Shown here in pieces: positions 55,101-64,000 of a stretch of DNA of 64,000 bases (the first letter of the stretch is position 1; every line of letters starts with the position of its first letter). Both the position numbers and the translations under genes were made by a program. Source of the stretch: Neelides folsomi. Lineage: Eukaryota; Arthropoda; Collembola; Neelipleona; Neelidae. Under the pieces are notes generated by a model that was given only the letters and a program-made list of their open reading frames with translations, did not search any database and was not told the DNA's origin. The stretch is taken from contig JAQGBZ010000141.1 of NCBI GenBank assembly GCA_034687125.1, positions 86,480 to 150,479 of the forward strand, in the 5' to 3' direction.

Positions 55101-58100
55101 AAGTGTAAACTAGCGATGATAATTACAGGGAAAGAATCAGCCTGCCCTCCGTCGCAATGCCGAGTCATAAATCATTCACCACTCTGCTCTTGTCCTCCTG
55201 GACATCTTGGTGATCCATTAAATAAGAACATTGGTTGTTATCCAGTCGAATGCATGTCGAGCGAAGATTGTACAAAGGACAAGAAGTGTGACGAGAACAC
55301 GAACAAGTGTGTCGACCCTTGTGCGTCTCTTCCATGCTCTCATGGAGTTTGCAAGGCAAATAAAAAAATGATTTACGAGTTTATGACTCTATCACGATGC
55401 CTCAATTATCCTTATTATCTTCAAATTGCTAATAAAGTTGATTCTCTTTATTATAGGTGGAGAACCACGAGGGAACTTGCCATTGCATTCGAGGTTACCA
55501 GTCTGTCCAAGGCCAATGCACAGACGTTAACGAATGCGGTGATCACTCGACATCTCCATGTCATCCATCTGCTATTTGTACTAATTTGGCTGGAAGTTTC
55601 TCATGTTCTTGCCCTCAAGGTACTTCCCCATCTATTTTCTTAATGAATACCCCTTTCAACACGAATTGTTCTTTATGGCTTATTCAAAAATACTTGAATA
55701 TTTTATTGGTTTATTAGAGATTAAAGGCCGTTTTTTATTCAACAGGAATGGTCGGAGAGGCTTTGAGGAATCAATTAGGCTGTAGAGCTTCAGGAGAATG
55801 TGTTTCTGATGCTGAATGCCCTGAAACAGCACTTTGTAAAAATGGAAAGTGTCGAGATGCTTGCGCAGAAAGTAAATAAAAAATATAATTCAATTAATTT
55901 ATATTTTTTCCTGATTCAATAATTTAAAAACGTATAATTAACAATTAACTTTTTTAGCATGTGCTCCTTCAAACTTCGAATGCACTGTAACTCAACATGT
56001 GCCAATCTGTTCATGTCAACCTGGCTACACGGGGGATCCGATCAAACAATGCGTCGTCTTGGAATGTGTGGAAGGAAGCGATTGTGGGCCTTCAGAAGCC
56101 TGTTTTAACAACAAATGTATCAATCCTTGTTCCTTCGACAAAGTATGCGGTCCTTATGGAACCAACTGCACCACCGTCAACCATATTCCTGTACTTATTC
56201 CATAATATATAATTCATAATAATATTAGTTATTGGCTCATTTCATTTATATTTACTGATTATGTTCATTTAAATAGGTTTGCACTTGTCTTCCTGAGCAT
56301 TCTGGAGATCCTTTGTTTGGATGTCAACTCATTCTTCATTGTACAGAGGATACTTTATGCCCGGCTTCATCTAAATGCAGAAATGGAGTTTGCACGCCAG
56401 TTTGCTCTACCAACAGAGACTGTTTATCAAACCAACATTGTATTGGTGGAGCGTGCCAAGGAACTTGTAAACATGATTCTGAATGCCCTTCATTCCAAAA
56501 CTGCCAAAACGGTTTCTGTCAAGAAGTACCAAAATGTAAAACGGATAAGGATTGCTCTCCAGATGAAGTTTGTAGAGAAAACCGGTTCGGACAGCCAGAA
56601 TGTCAAAATGTTTGCGACAGTTTGGTTTGTGGTAAGTTATTGTTATAATAATTTATGATTTGTGATGAATATTTATTACAATAATAATATTTATTGCTAT
56701 GTACTATCCTCATAATGTTATAATAATTTTTATTTATTATGAAATTATAGCAAGAAACGCAGTTTGTCAACCACTCCAACATCAAGTTGTTTGCAAATGC
56801 AAAGAGGGACATTTTGGAGATCCAAAAGATGACAAGATTGGATGTCAGCCTATTGAATGTGAAGGAAACGGAGATTGCTCTGCAGACAAAGTTTGTCATG
56901 AGTATAAATGCGTGAACCCTTGCACACTCAACAGTTGCTCTACTGAAAATTCAGTTTGTACCGTCGTGAACCACGTTTCAACTTGCACCTGTCAACCAGG
57001 ATACACAGGAGATGGAAACCGGTTCTGTTCTCGTATTGACTACTGTTCTGGAAAGCCATGTGGACCAGGAGCCATTTGTGACAACACAATCTCAAGAGCT
57101 TCATTCAAATGCTTCTGTCCTCTCGGAACAATTGGAGATCCTTATAAGGAAGGATGTCTTCCGACCACTGACTGCCGAACAAATGAGGATTGTCCCAAGG
57201 CGACCATTTGTCTTCGAGAGAACGGAACGTCGAAATGCAAACACATTTGCGATGGGTACAAATGCGGAGTCAATGCGGATTGTGCTTACAACAACTCAAA
57301 TGTACCAATTTGCAAGTGTCGGAATGGATACGAAGGAAATGCGAGAGACTTGCTTAATGGGTGTGAACCGAAACCGAGCAGATGTAGATCCAGCCACGAT
57401 TGTTCTCAAGGGACTTATTGTGATGGTTCAATTTGCAAACCACCTTGTCAAACCCATTCTGAATGTGGCTCCAACGAAGTGTGTATGAGAAATCAATGTG
57501 GAAACCCTTGCGATGCACCAAGCGCTTGTGGTAAATAATTAATTCTTAACATCTTCAAGGTGCAGCTATGTACATGTTCAATTGAATTTTAAATTAATTT
57601 TATTTTATTCTCAAGGTTTGAATTCTGTATGCCAAATTACTCATCACCAAAAAACTTGCGAGTGTCCTCCTGGTTTCACCGGAAATGCTGAAGTTGAATG
57701 TGTTAGAAGTAAGTAATTAGATAGAAATAAGTAAAGTAAGAAATATTTACCAATGTTATTTTTCTAAATTATTTTCCTATTTCAGTTTCCGTACCTTGTC
57801 ATGATAATAATGAATGCGCCGATGGATACACTTGCACTGACAATGTCTGTTTGCTTGGATGCCAAGTCGACAGTAATTGTGCAATGAACGAAAGATGTTT
57901 ACACGGAAATTGTCTCTGTAAGTATTTTAACTTTACAGAACATAATAACTATATATTATTATAACAAAAAATTATGAAATGTTTCCAAATTATTTCATAC
58001 GCCTTTGTTTGTTTTTAAACAGTGACATGTCGTGTTGACAATGACTGTTTCCTCAGTCATATTTGTCTTAACTTCATGTGCGTCATTGGATGTCGTTCTA

Positions 58101-61100
58101 ATGAAGATTGTAGCGGGGGAGAGTCATGCGTTGGTCAAAGGTGTACTGATCCTTGTGCAACAGGTAAAAAGTTCATAAATCAATCTTTTCACAAATTATA
58201 AATAATGAATGAATTAATGAGATTGATTTACTGCTTGTAGCCTGTCCATCATCTGCTCAATGCCGAGTCGTGAACCATTCTCCAATTTGCTCATGCCCCT
58301 CTGGCATGATTCCGAACCCAACACCACTTGTTGGCTGTGCCAGAGAACCAACGATTTGCAGCGGAAACCGAGATTGTGGACAAGAAGGCTTTACTTGCTC
58401 TGGAGGATTGTGTCGACCAATTTGTTCATCAAATGATAATTGCATCACGAATGAAATTTGCGATAAAGGACTTTGCAAACCAATTTGTAGAAAAGATGGA
58501 GATTGTAGAAATGGAGAAATTTGCGAAGGATTGGTATGCTCTGCTGGCTGTCGATTGGACGAGGCTTGTCCAGACTCTCTTTCATGCGTTAACAATAAGT
58601 GCATCGACCCATGTCAATCATCAGGTATTATTATTAGCAAAATAGAAAGTCATTTAGACCTTACTTTTATCGCATAAATTATTTATTGTTAGCGAATAGT
58701 GGCTTATTGTTATATTATTATAGCTCAAGGTTCGCCATGTTCGCCGATCAATGCACAATGTACCGTTGTAAATCATAAACCTCAATGTTCGTGCTTGCCT
58801 GGTTTAATTGGAGATCCTACGGTTGGTTGTAAATCACCACTCTTACCCTGCTCTTCAAGAGACCCATGCCCAGATAACCAAATTTGCATTGAGGATATAT
58901 GTAGAACACCTTGTAACAGGTAAATTACTAATAATTTTATTGATTTTTTATTAGGTGTAGTATATACGATGTGAATAACAACTTTAATAATACATTTTTA
59001 CTAGTGATGGAAAATGTCTTGCTGATGAGCGCTGTCTTGGAGGAGTATGCAAACCACTTTGTAACAACGATGATCAATGTGGTCCTGGACATATCTGTCA
59101 AGGAAGAACCTGCTTGGTTGGATGCAGAAGCGACGTTCATTGTCCTGATCATCTTACTTGCATAAACAGACAATGCAAAGGTATATTCATGGAACACTTG
59201 AGTTTTTATTACATTTTGTTTTGAATCATTTACCAAACCTTTTCATTTAAACTTTAAATTATATTTTCTTATCATTTTAGATCCATGCAAAGGAAGCGTG
59301 TCTTGTGGAAATTGTGCCCAATGTGATGTTGAAAATCATTCAGCAAGATGTAGTTGTCCAGGTGGAATGATCGGAAATCCTCTCATTTCTTGTACTTCAC
59401 CACCAGCCCGATGCATAGGAAATGTTTGCCCAAGAGATTCGAAATGCGAAGGAGGTTACTGTATCAAGACCTGCAGATCTCAAAAGGATTGCTCTTGTGG
59501 ACAAACTTGTAGCAGAGGTCAATGTCGAAGCGAATGTGCTGCTGACGATAACTGCCCTCAGGGACAAGTCTGCCAATCTGGACTTTGTGCTATAGGCTGT
59601 AGAACAAATACTGACTGCCTAGGAGAAACGGCTTGTATAAATGGTCAATGTAAAGATCCTTGCACGCAATCGCCATCACCTTGTGGAACAAACGCAATTT
59701 GCAGAGTATGAAATTAATATGAATTGTTTTTTGAAATTAAGTTCTATTTAATAAATATACATTTTATTTATAAATATAATTTTATTTGTAGGTATCTCAG
59801 AATAGGCCAGTTTGCTTATGCCCAAGTGGATTCCAAGGAGAGCCAAGTAAAGAATGTAAAAAGGTTGAGTGCAACAAGAACAATGATTGTGGACTTTCTC
59901 AAATTTGTAACAGAGGATCATGTGTAAATCCATGCCTTGAAGGTATAATCAAAATCAACCCATTTAGCAAAATTGTTAAAATAGTTAAATACAACACATT
60001 AAACATTTAATTGTTCATAATTTAGGAAATCTTGCAAAATGTGGAACGGGGGCAACATGCCGAGTAGTCGATCATTCCCCGATTTGCACTTGCCCTCTTG
60101 GCTACAAAGGAAATCCCAACGAAGAATGCACAATTGGTAAGTTTATACAAACACAATGTAAACAATTTCAAAAATTTCAGGGTCTCTAAAATATTAATTT
60201 CGAAATTCTAGATTCGGCCTGCGTTCCAGAAAAGAACCAAGATCAATGCGTTAATGAGAATATGAACGTGAAGTGCGAAACGGATAGTTTATTCGGATTC
60301 CGTTGCACTTGCATGCCCAATTGTGTTGGTGACCCCACAAAGGGTTGTGACTGCTCTCATCAAAAGATTGACGATTGCCGCCAATTTGGATGTGGCCAAG
60401 GAGCTGAATGTATTTCGATCGACTCAGGTTTCTACGAATGCAGATGCCCAAGTGGAACGATTGGTAATCCACAAGTCTCCTGTCAAAGAGGTAACGTAAC
60501 TTCTTCATTTTATTTAAATACCTCATACCAAGACACTTTCGATACATGCATAAATAACATAAAGATGCCTTATGGATTGAAACAATTGAATTCATTTGGA
60601 AATGTTGATAAGTGTAAAGCGATTACTGATACATAATTAATTACAATTGAAACTAACTCCAACTTTACACACATGAGTAGGAAAGGAACATATGTACATA
60701 ACCATATAATTACATAAACCTACATAATAATAATTACTCTAACATTCCAAAGAAAGGAACATAAAATACTTACAATGAGTAATTTTAATGTTGGTAAAGT
60801 GGAAAACAAATGCAAATATTTTCTTTTCTTTCTCCACCTTGACTCGAATAGAAGCGCAATGTTCTTCAGATCAGGGTTGTCCACAGTACGAGGCTTGTGT
60901 CAAGGGACAATGTATAGATCCATGTAGCCAACGTGGAGTGTGTGGACATAACGCGGTTTGCCGACTCAGGGTTGTAAACGGAAAACGAAAAGCATGGTGT
61001 TCATGTGGTCAGTGCTATGTTGGGAATCCGCGAGAGCAATGTTCTCCTGTTCCAAACTGCGGCCCACAAACTGAAGGCCGAACCCCCACAAAAGAATGCA

Positions 61101-64000
61101 GGGCGGACGATGACTGCGACTTGAACTTCTCGTGTAATGTAGCATTGGGTTCATGTGAGAATCCTTGCTCACGCTTCGGAAGCAATTGCTCTCCAAACCA
61201 TCAATGTCAAGTTCGGCGCCATAAGGCCATATGCGTCTGCAAACACCGGCTAGTTGTGAATGAAAAATCTGAACTCACTTGTCCGAATCGCAATGCTGAA
61301 TGCCGGCAGGATTATGACTGCCCGGCCAACTTGGGTTGCATTTCTGGGAAATGTCAAAGCCCTTGTTTGAACAAGAAATGCGAGGCAGATAAAACTTGCC
61401 AAGTGGTCGACCACAAACCGATTTGTTTCTGCAGTAAAGATTGCACGGCCAGCGTCTCAATTTGCCTTAAGGACTCGGGATGCCCGGCACATCAATCGTG
61501 CATGAATTACAAATGTCAAGACCCTTGCCGAGCATTCAGTTGCCCTGAAAGAACACCATGCTATGTAGAAGATCACAAAGCGACATGCAAATTCTGCCCT
61601 CCTGGGCTCATTGCTGATGGGAAAAATGGCTGCAAAGGTAAAGACGATTCCCCCGCCCGGATTGAGCAATGCCGCTTTGCTAATTTAATCTGTAACTCAC
61701 TGACAATGATGACAACACGGTCCGAAATTTACAAGAACTTACTAATTAGTAACAGGAGAGGTTAACCAATAATGAAGAAATAACAAACACAGAAACACAT
61801 TGAAGTGGCTAATAATCTCCTCGCCCGGAAAATTCTTCACATTTATCATCCTTTTTATTACCTCTCATTGTTTCTTTTTATACCCTTTTGCTTTCCATTT
61901 CATGACGATTACACACATAGTTGAATTAAAAATCACCGTCCTTGACTCTCTCGATATTTTCTTTCTTTCCCTAGTCGAATTAGGCGTGCAGTAGTTGATT
62001 AATACCGTAGACAATGTTGATAATCTCTCGTCATTTCGCTACACTTCTCTGTCGTAAATATCTTTGGTAATGTCCAATTGTCCTTTCATCTGCATACAAT
62101 TAGAGCTCATAATTGTTATTTTAGAATATTACAATAGTCGCCTGATTTGATTCTATTCTATGGTTTCAGCAAAAAAACCATTTCTCACTACTAGCTACTT
62201 TTCATCTTTTTCATGTGTTCGTACTTTGAAGCATTAGAATTATTTCATGTACACTTTTAGTATATGTTGAGCATGTAGAGTTGTAAAATGTTTAATTTCA
62301 TCTTTTTATACTTAATTTTCCTTTTCCTTAAATGCCAAAACTGGTTTTCAAACTTTCTCCATTTTCTCTACAGTTGCTCAGACCACAGCAACACCTCTAA
62401 ACATCACACCAACCACAACCACGATCATACCAACAAACGACACTCAAGGAAGAACTTCCTGCTCAAGAAACAGTCATTGTTCCATTCACGAAGCCTGCAT
62501 TAATAACGAATGTGTTAACCCATGTAATGTCATCAAATGCGGAAATTTCGGAAATTATACTTGTAAGGTTGAGGGACATAGACCCGTGTGTTATGAAGGT
62601 AATAACTTTACCATTGTTGATACACTCAAATGTATTGCTTTTAAATTTAAGTCTTGAACAATTCTTCTTCAACTTTGCCTATTTGATTTAATAAGCAATT
62701 TCGCAAAATTACGAAAACATTTAGAATTTTCTAAATGAAATGGCAAAATGGAAATATAAATTTCATTGAGGGAAGAGTTCAATATATATTATTTGCATGG
62801 CCTAATGTTGATAAATTTATAATTTAGATATTTAAATTAGAAAAATGATGAGTAATTTAAATACGTTTTATACAAACGCATGTGGCATGAAAAATTTTAA
62901 ATACATTTTCAATCTCATATGAATTTCTATTCTAATTTAGGATTTGAAACTTGCAAACCGGGGGAAATTTGCGTAACAGTTGAAAAGGGAATAGTCATTT
63001 ATTCCACCACTTCTCCTCCCCTTATGAAAAGTAGAAGTGATGAACGAACACTTACCTCAATTAATCCTTTTCCTTTTCCTACAAACCCTACAATTAATGA
63101 AACAACGACTGGTAGAGTTAGTGATTTAGATCAGGATAGGAATACAGAGATTGTAAATACAATTCCAGAGGCAACTACTTTAGGTGACAATGAAATTAAA
63201 TTTGGAAGCACAACAATGATCCCTTCAGTACCAACTGAGGGAGAAACTTCCATTTTTGAACAAACTACGACTAGTATAAACCCGACCACTCATCCAATGA
63301 CAGAAAATTTAGCAAGAGATGATGCACTTGAAGAAATGAAAATACCAATTGAAGTCATGAGGTTAAACATGAGCACAACAGAGAAAACTACAAGAGCATT
63401 AGACATCGACATTAAACAAGAAACGGATCAAGTTATGTCAACAACATCCAGAATTGAAGACAATACCAAAACTGAAATGAACGTTGAAACAGGTTCAACC
63501 ACCAATGCAAATTTAGTTGAAGTGACTGGAGCTCCTTCTGAAATTGAACTTACAACTCCATCAAAATCACCAACAACTTTCAGTCCAATTGTTGAAACGA
63601 CATATTCTCCAAAACCATTTTCAACTTTACAACCATTTGAAACAACAACGGAGAATGTTGAAATAATAACTACATTGGCTTATAACACTAAAAGACCAAA
63701 TGTCGACACCACAATTCCAAACTATGAAACATCAACAACGAATTCACCTCATTTCACTTCTACTTCAAGTAAAGGTGCTGAAGAGTCTGATACAGAATTG
63801 GATTCTAAAATGACAACAAATATTCCAAATCTCACTGACGGTCCCATGGCTTCAGTTACTGAACAAACTCAATTTACAACAATTAAAGGAATGACGGAGA
63901 AAATAGAAGAATCCACAACAATTTATATCTCAACAACTCAATCAAATAATTTTAATTATACTGAAGAAAAGGAATCTGGTAATGGGACGACTGCAAAAGA
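33546..64000 (+). CDS. dp: Dumpy, giant EGF/DPY-module extracellular matrix protein (partial, both ends open)
   Basis: Dumpy is a membrane-anchored giant matrix fibre protein of arthropod epidermis, trachea and tendon cells that ties cells to the overlying cuticle. I trace 49 consecutive exons, detailed in the block entries. Together they total about 12,863 coding bases (about 4,287 codons) with no stop and consistent phase at every junction. Most introns are phase 1, as usual for shuffled EGF modules. Order: an N-terminal unique Cys domain, calcium-binding EGF repeats (DxDEC/DxNEC with C-x-N-x(n)-Y/F-x-C-x-C), then a long series of alternating EGF and DPY modules (short Cys units such as CRxDxDC...CxxxxCxxPC), then a Thr/Ser/Pro-rich stretch that continues past the window. 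Segments such as KREIFFLNLEDGYFGC, CSPNCGGNAHCEYG and VEDHKATCKFCPPGLIADGKNGC match insect Dumpy closely from memory. Signal peptide, ZP domain and transmembrane segment are not in view. Confidence 0.95.
34161..40087 (+). other. Dumpy intron of 5.9 kb
   Basis: The intron runs from GTAAGG at 34161 to the acceptor CACAG ending at 40087. It shows the same complex, GC-elevated composition as the block upstream of 33.5 kb and no recognisable exon on either strand. Open frames such as 34269-34610 plus or 37338-37709 minus show no domain or codon-use support. The region may hold regulatory elements. Confidence 0.55.
40088..40307 (+). CDS. dp: Dumpy exons 4-5: one calcium-binding EGF repeat split by a microexon
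   Basis: Exon 40088-40195 encodes DIDECLIPELRGRC, QNAECCNLPAHFVCKCLPGYE, and the 24-base microexon 40284-40307 completes it (GDGEVQCT). The unusual double Cys in ECCNLPAHF is also present in insect Dumpy as I recall it, which supports orthology. Introns on both sides are phase 1. Confidence 0.92.
40308..44639 (+). other. Dumpy intron of 4.3 kb
   Basis: This intron runs between the microexon at 40284-40307 and the exon at 44640. Its left part has the same elevated GC as the preceding introns. From about 43.9 kb it becomes AT-rich, like the remaining dumpy introns. I see no exon in it on either strand. Confidence 0.55.
44640..44941 (+). CDS. dp: Dumpy exons 6-7: EGF repeat
   Basis: Exons 44640-44702 and 44882-44941 encode DVNECLQPGSCGENAIC, SNTPG, then NYTCSCGSGSDGNPYEACH, a single calcium-binding EGF unit split by a phase-1 intron after NTPG. 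The unit is followed directly by the duplicated block at 45037. Confidence 0.9.
45037..45641 (+). CDS. dp: Dumpy exons 8-10: duplicated three-exon block, copy 1
   Basis: Exons are 45037-45118 (82 nt), 45207-45258 (52 nt) and 45407-45641 (235 nt). They encode DINECAGPVSPCPTNAVC, SPGYQCSCPQGF, VACEQ, then VDVRTLCRTNSDCVNNAEC, CSCRDGF, DIDECQQQVCGANAIC and NTLGAYRCECPVGYTG. Intron phases are 2 inside the Cys-x-Cys of the first EGF and 0 after CEQ, unlike the phase-1 rule elsewhere. The same lengths and phases recur at 47305-47832. Confidence 0.9.
45922..47000 (+). CDS. dp: Dumpy exons 11-12: three calcium-binding EGF repeats
   Basis: Exon 45922-46191 encodes two units: DIDECVTNERLTSNGTGRC with a longer first loop, ending AGDPEIEC, and DINECGRPNACGINAKC, ending RGDPYVFCE. 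Exon 46869-47000 encodes NINECEKSPCPENSKC ending KGDPYTKCI. The long intron between them (46192-46868) contains nothing recognisable. The first exon ends in GAA A before GTTAGT, a weak donor, but the junction restores NINEC in frame. Confidence 0.88.
47305..47832 (+). CDS. dp: Dumpy exons 13-15: duplicated three-exon block, copy 2
   Basis: Exons are 47305-47386 (82 nt), 47472-47523 (52 nt) and 47595-47832 (238 nt). They encode DVDECAGPESPCPTHSIC, SPGYNCLCPQGY, IACEQ, then VDVTTLCKTNFDCVNNAEC, CFCRDGF, DVDECQKNKCGPNSVC and NTVGGYRCECESGF. Exon lengths and intron phases match copy 1 at 45037-45641 apart from one codon. As I recall it, the single insect version resembles this copy and, as here, is followed by the PCxxVxCGxHAxC segment. 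Confidence 0.9.
48399..49235 (+). CDS. dp: Dumpy exons 16-20: EGF units and first DPY-type unit
   Basis: Exons are 48399-48458, 48523-48591, 48653-48737, 48883-48926 and 48999-49235. They encode APCDGVKCGHHASC, EAFCVCEDGWSF with an N-glycosylation sequon NIT, DINECDKSHQSPCHSLAIC split in the Cys-x-Cys by a phase-2 intron, CPPGYYGDPEKACL, DVDECKKPNTCGIGAHC, and then CKVDDECPGNAFCDKADQQC with CLCPEPNVGNNC. The last part is the first DPY-like unit after the calcium-binding EGF series. Confidence 0.9.
49306..52943 (+). CDS. dp: Dumpy exons 21-27: mixed EGF and DPY modules
   Basis: Exons are 49306-49821, 49896-50522, 50634-50873, 50964-51242, 51373-51648, 51724-52110 and 52230-52943. Landmarks in order are HPCEDLKCDSRRNQVC, DIDECANSPCARGALC, CGPDRPCPAGEQC, ECTSVECKCQPPYKV, CPPGAECISVAGGLSYCACP, DVDECRTGARRCGIGADC, CVCPPPFFTDTEDGNKCKSP, CRNNGDCPNTHSCEFGQC, CTCPRGFVGNPFPGGQC, CSPNCGGNAHCEYG, DDNECLNNVCGANAAC, CSQNNPCPIGFSC and CPDGAKCVPLNQKPACQC. 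Module order matches my recollection of insect Dumpy nearly unit for unit. The junction between 51242 and 51373 gives CAPPLLPPTC; the exact acceptor there is slightly uncertain. Confidence 0.92.
53325..55619 (+). CDS. dp: Dumpy exons 28-32: EGF and DPY modules, with a GC-AG intron
   Basis: Exons are 53325-54164, 54321-54821, 54896-55030, 55129-55355 and 55457-55619. They encode GDPSDLTNGC, CVYNADCPQNQLCDRLENKC, CGENAVCIANNHEHQCIC, repeated DPY units (CRNNGDCAKDQACVNHEC), CGPPNAFCAVINHNAVC, DLNECDHRPCPSSSLC, CPPSQCRVINHSPLCSC and CSHGVCKVENHEGTCHC. The last joins across a GCAAAT...TATAG intron (55356-55456). DVNECGDHSTSPC ends the block. The upstream intron 52944-53324 is AT-rich and empty. 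Confidence 0.92.
55356..55456 (+). other. Non-canonical GC-AG intron in dumpy
   Basis: The upstream exon must end GTT TGC AAG and the next begin GTG GAG AAC to give CKVENHEGTCHC, a Cys pattern required by the module. The intron then begins GCAAAT and ends TTATAG. No GT nearby keeps both the Cys residue and the frame. The AAG before GC fits the usual strong exon-side consensus of GC-AG introns. Confidence 0.8.
55746..59180 (+). CDS. dp: Dumpy exons 33-42: EGF and DPY modules in short exons
   Basis: Exons are 55746-55871, 55958-56190, 56277-56631, 56751-57530, 57616-57708, 57786-57917, 58023-58163, 58241-58624, 58724-58919 and 59005-59180. Landmarks are CVSDAECPETALCKNGKC, CQPGYTGDPIKQC, CSTNRDCLSNQHCIGGAC, CQPGYTGDGNRFCSRIDYC, KPCGPGAICDNT, CRSSHDCSQGTYCDGSIC, CECPPGFTGNAEVEC, CQVDSNCAMNERCLHGNC, CRVDNDCFLSHICLNFMC, CPSGMIPNPTPLVGC and CVNNKCIDPC. 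The run CRVDNDCFL and MIPNPTPLVGC closely matches insect Dumpy as I recall it. Most introns are about 80-120 bp, AT-rich and phase 1, with phase 0 at 56190/56277 and phase 2 at 58919/59005. Confidence 0.92.
59281..61637 (+). CDS. dp: Dumpy exons 43-47: last EGF/DPY modules before the Thr-rich region
   Basis: Exons are 59281-59705, 59792-59942, 60026-60136, 60212-60490 and 60852-61637. They encode DPCKGSVSCGNCAQCDVENH, CSCGQTCSRGQC, CGTNAICRVSQNRPVC across a phase-0 intron, CGTGATCRVVDHSPIC, ENMNVKCETDS, CMPNCVGDPTKGCDCSHQ, CSSDQGCPQYEACVKGQC, CSCGQCYVGNPREQC, FCSKDCTASVSICLKDSGC and CYVEDHKATCKFCPPGLIADG. The last two are diagnostic of the end of this section in insect Dumpy as I recall it. 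Intron 60491-60851 stays open in frame for another 48 codons but ends in a stop. The acceptor at 60851 restores EAQCSSDQGC. Confidence 0.92.
62374..64000 (+). CDS. dp: Dumpy exons 48-49: entry into the Thr/Ser/Pro-rich region (runs off window)
   Basis: Exon 62374-62598 begins VAQTTATPLNITPTTTT and then returns to one DPY unit, CSRNSHCSIHEACINNECVNPC. Exon 62941-64000 begins GFETCKPGEICVTV and continues open to the window edge as Thr/Ser/Pro/Glu-rich sequence (STTSPPL, ETTTGR, PTTHPM, STTEKTTR, TTPSKSPTTF). Such regions in Dumpy are likely O-glycosylated spacers. N-glycosylation sequons are also present (NETT, NMST, NGTT). No clear tandem repeat unit is visible in the part seen. Confidence 0.88.

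Noticed and set aside
49363-57488. Many long open frames overlapping dumpy exons in other frames (for example 49363-49827, 53364-53777, 57012-57488)
   Set aside because: They are shadows of the Cys-rich dumpy reading frame. The true frame keeps EGF/DPY cysteine spacing and joins across introns, while these do not.

Overview
The window looks like nuclear DNA of an arthropod. The genes are split by many short GT-AG introns, intergenic DNA is mostly AT-rich, genes lie on both strands, and the right half is filled by dumpy, a giant extracellular-matrix gene typical of arthropods. The AT-rich background, intron style and small mariner-like element would suit a crustacean, perhaps a copepod, but that is a guess. 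No species-diagnostic sequence was seen.

Layout, left to right. (1) 1-2.8 kb: AT-rich DNA with no gene seen. (2) 2.8-5.9 kb, minus strand: a complete p70 ribosomal protein S6 kinase in 11 coding exons (451 aa), with a GC-rich 5' flank up to about 6.4 kb. (3) 6.4-11.7 kb: mostly AT-rich, with one GC-richer island at 7.5-8.35 kb. (4) 11.8-12.95 kb, minus strand: a probable INO80 complex subunit E, whose last exon is unresolved. It is divergent from (5) 13.9-16.4 kb, plus strand: the mitochondrial phosphatase PPTC7 (354 aa, 8 exons). The shared upstream region carries inverted E2F-like sites. (6) 16.4-19.5 kb: AT-rich, with a diverged inverted duplication. (7) 19.5-21.0 kb, minus strand: Derlin-2 (286 aa, 6 exons). 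It is divergent from (8) 21.25-22.4 kb, plus strand: a small basic protein with a canonical PCNA-binding PIP box, whose intron holds a 32-bp-TIR mini-element. (9) 22.45-33.5 kb: a long stretch without a recognisable gene, with visibly higher GC than the left flank. (10) 33.5 kb to the window edge, plus strand: dumpy. I trace 49 consecutive exons (about 12.9 kb of coding sequence, about 4,287 codons), with frame kept across all 48 introns. The signal-peptide exon is not found and the gene runs off the right edge inside a Thr/Ser/Pro-rich region.

The genes do not form a pathway. S6K acts in TOR growth signalling, the INO80 subunit in chromatin remodelling, PPTC7 in mitochondrial coenzyme Q and mitophagy control, Derlin in ER-associated degradation, and the PIP-box protein probably in S phase. 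Dumpy is a giant matrix fibre protein that anchors epidermis to cuticle. The most notable observations are a three-exon duplication inside dumpy with conserved exon lengths, a GC-AG intron in dumpy, the large GC-elevated noncoding block around its first exons, paired E2F-like sites, the PIP-box protein, and a long acidic tail on Derlin.
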